From CAZJVD01 sp964549505 (GTDB lineage Bacteria > Bdellovibrionota > UBA1018 > CAZJVD01), in contig CAZJVD010000005.1 of the NCBI GenBank assembly GCA_964549505.1, positions 1-64,000 on the forward strand: a stretch of 64,000 bases of DNA, read 5' to 3'. The notes beneath the pieces are model-generated. The model searched no databases. It was not told where the DNA came from and worked only from the letters and a program-made list of their open reading frames with translations. Positions 35,291 to 43,850 of the stretch are shown in pieces; the stretch's first letter is position 1, and every line of letters begins with the position of its first letter. A program made the translations under genes and the position numbers.

Positions 35291-37949
35291 TGGGTGAAAG
35301 CCCTTTCGCCTGTGACAATCGACTTAACTGCGTACGCATCGCCTCACCATAACGCGGAGCGAGCCCCTGATGGCTAGTAAACACCTGACAGAGATAGGCC
35401 GCAACTGAAGGATTCTTGGCATCCAGCTTGAGTATCCAATCGGCTGCCCAAGGATACGTCCGCTCAAGCTTTTCGTGAAATCCAAGCGGGTTTTCGCGCA
35501 CAAAACCACCTAGCAGTGCACGAACGCTGTTTGGATTGAGCTCATCAAACACGGCATGCGTCGTGAGCGCAGTCACGCGATCGAATGCGTCTTCTGTCGC
35601 AGCTACCGCCTGAACCGCAAGCCACTTGTTCAGGATAAGGGTCTGCTTCTCGTAGCGCTTCCGAAAGTCCTCAAGAACCGTCGCGCGACTTTTCCATGCC
35701 GATCGAGCCACTATTCGAAGAGCACCCAGACGCTCGGTCATCGTAAGCGCTGACCGATAGGCCGCTGTCACGGCGATCTCCGCTTCGTCGGGACGTGCCA
35801 GACTCCAAAGATCATACAAGCGGTTTTTGAGCGCCCGTATTCCAGAAAACTCAAAATTCCATTTGGGCTGGCTGGCCTTGGTCAGTATCGTTACCCAGTT
35901 CGGAATCTGATGGATCATGCGCTCACTCAGAGCCCGAGCCACACGACGTTCAAGACGATAGAGCGCGAGAGGATCAGCGAACTCGAAACGCGGAATCAGT
36001 TCCGAAACAGTGGGAATATCCAGCAGTCGTGCAGCAAGAGCACGATCCGAACGACTTCCTTTACTGCTACTCTTACCGCCGTCATGGATGGCAACCTCCA
36101 GTGCACGCTCGAGAGCCTCGGCCCACGGATCAAGCGTCTTTTCGTCGGTCTCGCCAGCCGCAGCTTGCTTCACCCATCGCAGAAGAAACGCCTGGGCTGC
36201 GTCCCAACGACTGAACCCATCCGTATCATGTTGGAGCAAGAACAAGAGCTCGTCCGAAGTACGATCCATCTCGACGATCACAGGCGCCGAGAATCTTCGA
36301 AACAGGGACACGATGGGTCGCTCACTCACATTCTTAAAGCGAAACACAGAATGATCGTCCGTGAATCGAAGGGTCTTCTCCTCTTCGATGCGGACAGGTT
36401 TCTCGCCTTCAAGCTCGAGCGGAATAGCCTGGCCCGTCTTTCCCAATAAACCCATCACAACAGGACACACTTGCGGACCTTTCTCAGACTGGCCTCGCGT
36501 CGGCGGCGTGCTTTGTTGCAGGCTGATCTCAAATGTCCGCGATCGCTCGTCCCATCGCTGAGACACTTTCACGCGCGGCGTACCCGCTTGCGTGTACCAC
36601 CGATAGAACTGTGTGGGGTCGAAACCGCCCGCCGCCGCAACACTTGAGACAAGCGCTTCAACGGTGACAGCCTGACCGTCGTAAGTTTCAAAATAGTGAT
36701 CCGTGCCCTTTCGAAACGCTGTCGGCCCGACCAAGGTTTTCAGAACGCGTATAACCTCCGCACCCTTTTCATAAACGGTCGCTGTATAGAAGTTGTTGAT
36801 CTCGACATACGCGTCAGGACGCACCGGATGCGACATCGCACCGGCGTCTTCCACAAACTGAACGGATCGCATCCGCGTGACGTCTCGAATGCGCTGGAGT
36901 GTTTCCGATGAGCTCCACGCGCTGAACTCCTGCTCGCGAAGTACGGTGAGCCCCTCTTTGAGACTCAACTGAAACCAATCTCTCAGGGTGACACGATTTC
37001 CGGTCCAATTATGAAAGTACTCATGCCCCACCACATCGAGAATGTTATGAAAATCCTCATCCGTTGCTGTCTCTTCACTCGCGAGAACATAACTGGAGTT
37101 AAAAATATTGAGACCCTTGTTCTCCATCGCACCAAAGTTAAAGTAGTCCGCCGCGACAATCATGTACTGGTCCAGATCGCACTCGCGACCGTACGCGATC
37201 TCGTCCCACTTCATGGCCTGTTTGAGTGCAAAAAGAGCGTGATGCGAACGCCCTTCGTTTCCCTTGTCACAATAGATTTCCAAAAGAACACGTCGCCCCG
37301 ATGCGGTAACAAAGTAATCTGAGACACATCCGAGATCCCCGGCAACCAATGCAAAAAGATAACTCGGCTTTGGAAACGGATCCTCCCAGACCACACGATG
37401 CCGTCCTTCCGGAAGATCCTCGGAAGCGGTCTTGTTTCCATTCGACAATAGATGCGGATAGTTCTTCTTAGCAGCTTCGATCGTCACGCGATAACGTGAC
37501 ATCACATCAGGGCGATCGACGAAGTACGTAATCCTTCGAAAACCCTCAGGCTCGCACTGCGTGCAAAACATTCCACCCGATCGATAAAGCCCACTCAACG
37601 CCGTGTTGTTATGGGGTTCGATGCGTGTTTCGACCTCAAGCGTGAGCTCAGGATCGACTCCTCGAACGGTCAGTCCAGACTCGTCGGCCTGGTAGCGCTC
37701 AGCAGGAAGTGCTTTTCGAGAACCGTCGGACCCGATCTGCCACACTCCCACGAGCGTGAGAGCCTCGCCATCAAGCCGCAGATCCGCTGTTTTCTTCTCG
37801 CCAGCACGCAAAACCATTCGGTTCCGAACCAGTGTGAACGTTTCATAGAGCTCGAACGTCAGTTCGGTTGTTTCGACTCGGAAACTCGGCGGCCTATAAT
37901 CAGCCAAACGCCGGGTAACTGGTTGTGGGTCCGTGTTCTTGATTGGCAT
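35253..37949 (-). CDS. pepN: aminopeptidase N (M1 family)
   Basis: 898 aa, the E. coli PepN length. It removes N-terminal residues from peptides in the cytosol. The exopeptidase motif GAMENKG and the zinc motif HEYFHNWTGNR (H309, E310, H313) with E332 eighteen residues on (DWFQLSLKEGLT) are exactly PepN-type. The N terminus with RLADYRPPSFRVETTELTFEL matches the proteobacterial clade, and the C-terminal helical domain is complete. The ATG lies directly after a solo copy of the MITE end motif. It is followed by an overlapping exported-protein gene. Confidence 0.95.
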   Translation of the reverse strand: MPIKNTDPQPVTRRLADYRPPSFRVETTELTFELYETFTLVRNRMVLRAGEKKTADLRLDGEALTLVGVWQIGSDGSRKALPAERYQADESGLTVRGVDPELTLEVETRIEPHNNTALSGLYRSGGMFCTQCEPEGFRRITYFVDRPDVMSRYRVTIEAAKKNYPHLLSNGNKTASEDLPEGRHRVVWEDPFPKPSYLFALVAGDLGCVSDYFVTASGRRVLLEIYCDKGNEGRSHHALFALKQAMKWDEIAYGRECDLDQYMIVAADYFNFGAMENKGLNIFNSSYVLASEETATDEDFHNILDVVGHEYFHNWTGNRVTLRDWFQLSLKEGLTVLREQEFSAWSSSETLQRIRDVTRMRSVQFVEDAGAMSHPVRPDAYVEINNFYTATVYEKGAEVIRVLKTLVGPTAFRKGTDHYFETYDGQAVTVEALVSSVAAAGGFDPTQFYRWYTQAGTPRVKVSQRWDERSRTFEISLQQSTPPTRGQSEKGPQVCPVVMGLLGKTGQAIPLELEGEKPVRIEEEKTLRFTDDHSVFRFKNVSERPIVSLFRRFSAPVIVEMDRTSDELLFLLQHDTDGFSRWDAAQAFLLRWVKQAAAGETDEKTLDPWAEALERALEVAIHDGGKSSSKGSRSDRALAARLLDIPTVSELIPRFEFADPLALYRLERRVARALSERMIHQIPNWVTILTKASQPKWNFEFSGIRALKNRLYDLWSLARPDEAEIAVTAAYRSALTMTERLGALRIVARSAWKSRATVLEDFRKRYEKQTLILNKWLAVQAVAATEDAFDRVTALTTHAVFDELNPNSVRALLGGFVRENPLGFHEKLERTYPWAADWILKLDAKNPSVAAYLCQVFTSHQGLAPRYGEAMRTQLSRLSQAKGLSPNVREIVQKSLEP

Positions 37950-37955
37950 AAAACT

Positions 37956-37968
37956 TAGGGCGTGTCCT
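37956..37968. repeat. solo copy of the MITE end motif
   Basis: TAGGGCGTGTCCT is identical to the left end of the element at 24832-25005. It lies between the pepN start and the stop of the upstream gene, and two bases of that stop (TAG, minus strand) come from the motif. No second arm is visible nearby. Confidence 0.6.
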
Positions 37969-38908
37969 AGTCCGACAGAAGACTGAGGAAGCGAAAACCT
38001 TTTCGAAAGTCTTTATAATTTTTCACTCTCGGAAAGAAAAGGAAAACCTCGGTTCGTACTTTTGGTCGACTGATGAACAAAAGACTGATTCCCGATTGAA
38101 TCACGCCATTGAGCCCCAAACCACTCTTGCGCGGACCCTCGACTTCGAACGAAGTGTTCTTGAAGTTTTGTCGAATGAAACTCAGAACCACTTCTTTTTT
38201 CAGAGTTCCATAACTATCGGCCACACATAGCACCGAATATTCTTCGTCATTCGCAATCGTGAGCTCAATCGGTTTATCAGCTGGAAAGACAAGGTTTGTA
38301 TCGGTCAAAGGACGTTCAGGCGGTGCGGAGTAAATCGAGTTCAGCAAAAGCTCGTCTGAGGCCTGAGCAATCTGCGCCGCGAGACGCTCGGGCACACCCG
38401 TCTTCTCAAAAACATTCTGCACGGCTTGAACAACCGCGGGACGCTGTGCCGAATCCTTGAGTGTGATCACACGCGGCTTGGTAGCTTCAGAAACAAAACG
38501 CTGGATACCAAATGGATAACCAATCAATGAAGCAGCCAAGAGACGCGAAAGAATCCCCGGTGCAGGGCTCTCGAACCGTCGGAACACGTGGTGACCAAAG
38601 TGCCCGATCTCAGAAAGAAGTTTGTTTTCATTGAGAGGTTTGTCCGTGATGGCAAAGATCTTCTGCGGCTTACTGAGTTCCTTTAAGATCACGTTAATGG
38701 ACTTGATCGACGTCGGGTTGGTCTCATCAAGTGCTTTCGCGTGATCCGCATCCCACAAGATTAGGCTCTGTGGAAAATCCATCAAAAGACTACGCATCCG
38801 GTCGCGCGCCAGAGTGCTATGAAATGGAAGATTATTGTCTTTAGCGAGACGCTCCCCGAGCGCAATATCTTCGGCTCGATTGGAAATCGCTAGGACCGGA
38901 ATGGCCAT
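37967..38908 (-). CDS. pseudo-receiver plus GHKL-type ATPase-like protein
   Basis: 313 aa. The first 120 residues have the alternating beta/alpha pattern of a receiver domain (IPVLAISN, SLILWDADH, KIFAITDKP), with an Asp near the phosphorylation site. The second half resembles RsbW/SpoIIAB-like GHKL ATPases: a QIAQASDELLLNSIYSAP helix (the N-box), VADSYGTL (D-x-G-like) and KSGLGLNGVI (GxGL). I infer a signalling protein of the anti-sigma or switch type. The ATP-binding motifs are degenerate, so activity is uncertain. It follows the cytochrome c gene by 9 bp. Confidence 0.6.
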   Translation of the reverse strand: MAIPVLAISNRAEDIALGERLAKDNNLPFHSTLARDRMRSLLMDFPQSLILWDADHAKALDETNPTSIKSINVILKELSKPQKIFAITDKPLNENKLLSEIGHFGHHVFRRFESPAPGILSRLLAASLIGYPFGIQRFVSEATKPRVITLKDSAQRPAVVQAVQNVFEKTGVPERLAAQIAQASDELLLNSIYSAPPERPLTDTNLVFPADKPIELTIANDEEYSVLCVADSYGTLKKEVVLSFIRQNFKNTSFEVEGPRKSGLGLNGVIQSGISLLFISRPKVRTEVFLFFPRVKNYKDFRKGFRFLSLLSD

Positions 38909-38917
38909 AGACTCAGT

Positions 38918-39211
38918 CTACTTCAGAAAGGCAGCTAAAGCCTCTACTTCGCTCACAAGCTGCGGCTGCTTGGGCATCACGGTTGTTTTGCGCTTCGGTT
39001 GATAACCCGCTGGGTAAGCCGCATTCATGATCCGTTCGCGTAGTAGTTCGACGGAGGCCCCCTGAACTTCTGGACCAATACTACCCGGTTTTGTCGGGTC
39101 GGCGTTATGACACGAGATACAGTTTGCCATATAGACCGCCCTACCTCGTATCTCCGGACTCACGGGCGTGCTCGGTTCTTTCTTCGAACACGCCGTGAAC
39201 ACAAGAAACAC
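38918..39211 (-). CDS. small class I cytochrome c
   Basis: 97 aa. One heme-binding CISCH motif lies near residue 34, and a later MPKQPQL Met (the usual sixth ligand region) and a terminal helix (EVEALAAFLK) complete a minimal cytochrome c. The N terminus as read from the GTG (VFLVFTACSKKEP) gives a seven-residue hydrophobic run before a Cys, so it may be a lipoprotein. The signal is too short and has no basic residue, and there is no better standard start before an upstream stop; an unusual start codon or a sequence error is possible. It is 20 bp downstream of the PuuD-like gene. Confidence 0.7.
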   Translation of the reverse strand: MFLVFTACSKKEPSTPVSPEIRGRAVYMANCISCHNADPTKPGSIGPEVQGASVELLRERIMNAAYPAGYQPKRKTTVMPKQPQLVSEVEALAAFLK

Positions 39212-39231
39212 GAAAGTGACGATACTCGGGG

Positions 39232-39921
39232 CTATAACAGAACCTCAACGAGACCATAGAGCACGACCGCCAACACAAAGCCGCACGTGATCACACCCTT
39301 GACCGTTGTCATCGGACCGAGTTTTCCCTTAAGACCATTCCATTCCAAACCACCGATGATCACCGCAAGCGCGATGACGAGCGGACTCATGCTCGACTCC
39401 GCATCGATCCCTACCGGAAGGTGACTAGCGGCGCCCATGAAAAACAGCATCGGAATCGAAAACAGAACGTTCGTACGCGAAGCCAGCGCAGCTTTTGCAC
39501 CGCAAATGGCCGCATCTTTTTCGGTCGGTTGCCCCAGAGCTTTTGCAATCACAACCTTCTGGTTCGGCCAAATCACCAACCACACATTGAGATACATGAT
39601 CGTTCCGAGTATGGCACCCGTCAGAATGAGTATGCCCCATGAGGTCATGTAGATCTCGTGCCCAGCCGTGTGACCTTTCATCAAAATGATCGTCCAGCCG
39701 GTTATAAACGTCACCTTCGCAGCCCATCGAAACCACCACAGGGCGCGTGGAACAAGTTTTTGAATGGCCGCTGTTTTCGCCGCAGGGTCCGTTTCTTTGA
39801 AATATTCGCCCTGAACAAAGTTGAAATAATAAAGCAACCCAATCCAGATCACGCCAAAGAAAATATGAAACCATCGGAACAGGAATTGAAACCCTTCCGC
39901 ACTGAAAACTGACCAATCCAT
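39232..39921 (-). CDS. PuuD-type membrane domain protein (Urate_ox_N family)
   Basis: 229 aa from the ATG at 39921, which has a strong AAGGAGG 5-6 bp upstream. About six to eight membrane segments carry the family's FRWFHIFFGVIWIGLLYYFNFVQG, PRALWWFRWAAKVTFITGW and NVWLVIWPNQKVVIA stretches. Full-length PuuD urate hydroxylase fuses this membrane domain to a C-terminal cytochrome c; here the cytochrome is the next gene. I infer a two-protein version, or a related respiratory component. No other purine-degradation genes lie nearby, so urate as substrate is uncertain. Confidence 0.75.
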   Translation of the reverse strand: MDWSVFSAEGFQFLFRWFHIFFGVIWIGLLYYFNFVQGEYFKETDPAAKTAAIQKLVPRALWWFRWAAKVTFITGWTIILMKGHTAGHEIYMTSWGILILTGAILGTIMYLNVWLVIWPNQKVVIAKALGQPTEKDAAICGAKAALASRTNVLFSIPMLFFMGAASHLPVGIDAESSMSPLVIALAVIIGGLEWNGLKGKLGPMTTVKGVITCGFVLAVVLYGLVEVLL

Positions 39922-40003
39922 CGCTGCCTCCTTCGAGTTTACGTAGGTCACCACACTAATATGCTAATGATGTCGATCGTAACAAAAAATCACGGGGTTG
40001 ACG

Positions 40004-41848
40004 CTAGAAAATACAGGTTCTCCAGTCGTTCGCCCGACTCACCCGATTCTCACGAGTCTCACGACTCTCGCGATTCTGAGAATCGGTGCGCTCTGCGCCG
40101 TCACGAATACAGAAGCGATCCGAAGTCGGCGATACATGAAGGCCAGAACTGTCACAAAGCGCTTCCCATTCGTCCTTCGCGGACTTGTCCGTAAGCCAAA
40201 ACCCTTCGACCCCGAGACAGTTTGCGGTCGCACGCGCTGCCCGTCCGCTTTTTTTAAAACGCTCGCGCAAAAAGAGATCGACACGCGGATCCTGTTGCCC
40301 ATTGACCAGTGCACAGGTTGAGTTCGAAAGCTCTGTGATCACACGGTATGTTTCGCCACGATCGGCTGCGAGATACGGAACCGCGACAACACGACCGCAG
40401 CGATTTGCTTCGGTCAAGAGCGGACCACTACGTGCGATCGCCGCCTGCGTGGGCACCTGAAACGTTGGCGGAAACTCGATGAGCGTGATCACCAGAGCGA
40501 GCATAGGAACAATGATCTCCGGTCGCCACTTTTTCCAGCGACGATCGACGGCCCACCGCCGGATCTGCCACCCCAAATAAACAAACGCAGTGATCAGAAC
40601 ACCGAGATGTGTGGCCACTCCCCAGCGATTGGGAGCCCGCATTTCAGGAACAAGAGCGTGGACCCAACGTGACGGGCCGATCCCGATTCCAAACGGCGCT
40701 ATCATGCGCGGACTGAGTGAAAGAAAAAAACCGATCGCAGCAATCCCAAGTCCCAGTATGATCCATCGACGATCGTCGCCCCCAAGACGTCTTCGTCGTA
40801 CCGCAAGGAGCGCACACCCAAAGGACACCAGCACCCACCATCGTATCCCGACGCTGTGTTCGTGCGCATAGAAGTCATTCCGGTGACGTTTTCGAATCAC
40901 GTCATTCAACCACCCTCGCGCGGGATTGAGATCACGCACACGCTCGTCAAAGTTTCCGGACAGGTAGTCGATCGCTTGCGCGGAGAACACGAGCACAGCC
41001 CAATCAGCGCCCGGATCGTGAGCACGAGGCGTATCAAATGTCGTGGCCTCGGTTCTCAGCGACGTTTGCCCCAGGTGAGGATTTGTTTTCATCCACAACA
41101 GAAAGGCAAGGAACGGCACGACGATCGCGGTTGCGTACCACCGATGGCGACGCGAGCGCTCCGACGTGTGGCGAAAAACAAACAGCGCGATCCACGGCAC
41201 CAACGTCGCGGCGATTAAGAGCAAGTAGTGCCCAGAGAACGCACAGGCCAAGAGCACGCATGCGACAAGAATAGCTCGCTTAGGTGTCGGATTTTTTACG
41301 ATGACGACAGCTGCCCACGCCATGAGTGCAATGTTGAAGATCCCGGCAAGCGCAAGGTGCTGAAAACTCCGCCAGTACATAAAGGGCGTGAAGGCGTACG
41401 CCACACCAAAAACAAAACTCAACAGAAGACCTAAACCTAACGCTTGCCCCAATGCACATGCCGCGAGCCCCGCAAGAACATAGAGCACCGCCATGATCAG
41501 CGCGACCGTCACCTCGGGAGAAGCGAATGGGACCGTAACAAGCGCGATCACCCGTTCGATGTAGGGCATCCAAACAATGCTTCCTTGAGGAGCACCAATT
41601 TCAGGAACAAAGAGTGAAGGATTCAAGAGGCTGAGCGGTGCACGCTTTGCCAGGGAACGCACATGCTCCACAAAGGCGACCATGGTGACTTCGTCCCCAC
41701 CGTGACCGAGCACGCGACCATGGGACAAGTCGCGCGGAACAGGCCAGAGATAAGCGAGCGCTAACAAACTGTACGCCGTCCACAGCGCAGCAACGACACC
41801 GATTCGCTTCAGGACCGTTGGCGTGCGCTTGCGGTCGACCATCCCCAT
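40004..41848 (-). CDS. polytopic membrane protein, probable GT-C glycosyltransferase
   Basis: 614 aa from the ATG at 41848; an open frame continues to 41980 but overlaps the upstream gene and is unlike the family. Ten or more membrane segments follow the first (VVAALWTAYSLLALAYLWPV). The first large loop holds GHGGDEVTMVAFVEHV and FVPEIGAPQGSIVWMPY, acidic and aromatic residues of the kind GT-C enzymes use to bind a lipid-linked donor. A C-terminal periplasmic domain with Cys follows. It is the last gene of a polysaccharide operon and overlaps the flippase-like gene by 40 bp. Confidence 0.65.
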   Translation of the reverse strand: MGMVDRKRTPTVLKRIGVVAALWTAYSLLALAYLWPVPRDLSHGRVLGHGGDEVTMVAFVEHVRSLAKRAPLSLLNPSLFVPEIGAPQGSIVWMPYIERVIALVTVPFASPEVTVALIMAVLYVLAGLAACALGQALGLGLLLSFVFGVAYAFTPFMYWRSFQHLALAGIFNIALMAWAAVVIVKNPTPKRAILVACVLLACAFSGHYLLLIAATLVPWIALFVFRHTSERSRRHRWYATAIVVPFLAFLLWMKTNPHLGQTSLRTEATTFDTPRAHDPGADWAVLVFSAQAIDYLSGNFDERVRDLNPARGWLNDVIRKRHRNDFYAHEHSVGIRWWVLVSFGCALLAVRRRRLGGDDRRWIILGLGIAAIGFFLSLSPRMIAPFGIGIGPSRWVHALVPEMRAPNRWGVATHLGVLITAFVYLGWQIRRWAVDRRWKKWRPEIIVPMLALVITLIEFPPTFQVPTQAAIARSGPLLTEANRCGRVVAVPYLAADRGETYRVITELSNSTCALVNGQQDPRVDLFLRERFKKSGRAARATANCLGVEGFWLTDKSAKDEWEALCDSSGLHVSPTSDRFCIRDGAERTDSQNRESRETRENRVSRANDWRTCIF

Positions 41849-43089
41849 GCTCCCAAACAAAGTGCTGTCATGATGACAAGATTGTACTGCAATGCCCGCT
41901 CGAGGTGCAGAGAAGCGTCCGACCCCTGTGCCATACGAGCGGCACACCAAGGTGCGATCACGGCAATCGCCAACATCCACAGCCCGATTGGGCGACGCGC
42001 GATCGCATGACGTTGGATTCCTTCAAGAACAAAAAACAAAGGCACTGTTGTCAGACAGGATAGCCCTACGATCTCTCGACCCGGAAATGGAATCGGAATC
42101 TTCGCAAAGATCGTCCCTAGAATCGGGAAACTTGTCCACGTACTGAGTACGGTCGATCCTAAAAGCAAAAGCAACAACATCGTGATGTTCAGGCGCCGTA
42201 GACCGCGACGATCCTGATCCGTTGGCGTCGCACTGAGAACACTCACTGCAACCTGCAAGAGAGCCACCGGCCCAAAAAAAAGAATCTTTGAGAAAAGCTG
42301 TGTTTGATTGAGAAGTCCGGCCGTTGTCGACCCCAGAAAAAACCGAAAGGCCAGGAGATCGTTCGAAGGCAAGACCAGCTGTGAAGACGCTGGCAACAAA
42401 GACCAGAACCAGAGCGAACGACCCGCTACTCCTGCACCGTTCGCTACTCCAGCGACCATGCCGGCCGAAGCTGTGGACCTTTTCAACATCGCAACGCCGA
42501 CAACCGCGACCAGTAAACCGAGCGCCAAACCGAAGCCGATCGCCTCCGAAAACTGAACGACACTCGGCGCATCTACACGAATCGCCGATCCCCACTTACC
42601 AAAAGCCACTGCGATCGACGTCAGCGCAAACCAACCGAAGTTCTGCGCGCGCTGGATCCGTCCCACACATCCATGAAACGCAAACAACGTCGGTACGGTC
42701 CATAACATCTCGATCCAAGGCGACTGCGATCGCACGACCACACCCAGCACGAGGGCGGCTCCCGCAAAGAAAAACCAGCGTCGCCGGCTACGCGTTTCAT
42801 TTGACGACTTATTCGACGCCGAGGACGTGTTCGGCTGCAACGATGTACCCGGATGCGACGACGTATTCGGGCGCAACGACGTATTCGGGCGCATCACGAC
42901 ATACACCTGAAAGGCCACTGCAGCGACGGCCACCCATGTCCACACCGAAAGAACAGCGCCTAGTTCACCCAGCGCTTCGACCGGCAATGTGCGCGCGGCA
43001 TGGACCTGATAGGCGTAGTGCAGGAGACCCGCTATCACGTGACCGATGCCGACAACTGCAGTCGCACTCAGCCAGCTCTTTCGGGTCAC
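41809..43089 (-). CDS. polysaccharide flippase-like membrane protein
   Basis: 426 aa with about 12 hydrophobic segments. The N-terminal pattern (GIGHVIAGLLHYAYQVHAARTLPVEALGELGAVLSVW) resembles Wzx-type O-antigen/polysaccharide flippases of the MATE/MOP superfamily. A hydrophilic loop near residues 66-96 is made of hexapeptide repeats such as RPNTSL, encoded by 18-bp tandem repeats. The gene starts with GTG overlapping the preceding glycosyltransferase stop by 4 bp. I infer transport of lipid-linked oligosaccharide across the inner membrane. Confidence 0.6.
   Translation of the reverse strand: MTRKSWLSATAVVGIGHVIAGLLHYAYQVHAARTLPVEALGELGAVLSVWTWVAVAAVAFQVYVVMRPNTSLRPNTSSHPGTSLQPNTSSASNKSSNETRSRRRWFFFAGAALVLGVVVRSQSPWIEMLWTVPTLFAFHGCVGRIQRAQNFGWFALTSIAVAFGKWGSAIRVDAPSVVQFSEAIGFGLALGLLVAVVGVAMLKRSTASAGMVAGVANGAGVAGRSLWFWSLLPASSQLVLPSNDLLAFRFFLGSTTAGLLNQTQLFSKILFFGPVALLQVAVSVLSATPTDQDRRGLRRLNITMLLLLLLGSTVLSTWTSFPILGTIFAKIPIPFPGREIVGLSCLTTVPLFFVLEGIQRHAIARRPIGLWMLAIAVIAPWCAARMAQGSDASLHLERALQYNLVIMTALCLGAWGWSTASARQRS
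42805..42894 (-). repeat. five in-frame 18-bp tandem repeats
   Basis: Five 18-bp units, close to CGACGTATTCGGGCGCAA on the plus strand, begin at 42805, 42823, 42841, 42859 and 42877. They encode hexapeptides of the form RPNTSL in a loop of the flippase-like protein. The last two units differ at one base. Copy-number change would keep the reading frame. Confidence 0.7.
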
Positions 43090-43850
43090 GGTTTGTTTCC
43101 GAGACAGTGACGTCGATAAACGCGCATGGTATCGACCGCGACGTCAAAGGCGACACGCACGATGTGCACGAGTTCGCGTAAACCCTGACGCTGCGATCGC
43201 TCGAAGTAGTCGAGACGAATAGGCGCTTCAAGCATCTTTGTAAAACCATGGCGCTTGGCGAGCACAAGCATCTCAAGATCGAATCCATAGCGATCGATCG
43301 ATAGCTTGTCTTTGATCGAACGGATCACATCGCTCGAAAACAGCTTGATACCCACTTGTGTGTCGGTGATGTCGAGATCGAAGATCCAACGAATGATCAA
43401 CTGGTAACTCCCGCTCAAAAATCTTCTGTACCAAGGATACGCAATCTGCGACTGCGGATGGCGCTTCGATCCCACAACGATGTCGGCGTCGTAAAGGGCC
43501 CGAAGTCCCAGGAAAATACGAATCTCTTTCGGGTGCAGCTCCATCCCACCATCAATGAACAATATCCATTCACCCGTGCAGAGTTCAAAACCCCGCCGAA
43601 CGGCCGCACCCTTTCCTTGATTTCGTTCGAGCACAACGACCTTGAATCGATTTGCAAACCGCGTCGCAAGAATCTCGTTGGTTTGGTCCGTACTGCCGTC
43701 GCTAACGACAATGACCTCGAAGTTTCCAACGTACGGCTCGACCTCTGAAACAAGAAGCCGCAAGTTGGCTTCGAGATGAGGCGCTTCATTAAAAACCGGA
43801 ACGACGATACTCAGTCGCCCTTCGGTTTTAAAGGGAAGCGGTGTTTTCAT
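43086..43850 (-). CDS. family 2 glycosyltransferase (DPM1/dolichol-phosphate mannose synthase-like)
   Basis: 254 aa from the ATG at 43850; ATGs at 43874 and 43913 are also in frame. The GT-A fold is clear: LSIVVPVFNEAPHL, IVVSDGSTDQTNEIL, ERNQGKGAAVRRGFELCTGEWILFIDGGMEL (the DxD-like acidic site here is DGG), and the later SSDVIRSI..DRYGFDLEMLVLAKRHG segment of the DPM group. It probably loads a sugar onto polyprenyl phosphate, supplying the GT-C enzymes in the same cluster. It overlaps both flanking genes. Confidence 0.82.
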   Translation of the reverse strand: MKTPLPFKTEGRLSIVVPVFNEAPHLEANLRLLVSEVEPYVGNFEVIVVSDGSTDQTNEILATRFANRFKVVVLERNQGKGAAVRRGFELCTGEWILFIDGGMELHPKEIRIFLGLRALYDADIVVGSKRHPQSQIAYPWYRRFLSGSYQLIIRWIFDLDITDTQVGIKLFSSDVIRSIKDKLSIDRYGFDLEMLVLAKRHGFTKMLEAPIRLDYFERSQRQGLRELVHIVRVAFDVAVDTMRVYRRHCLGNKP

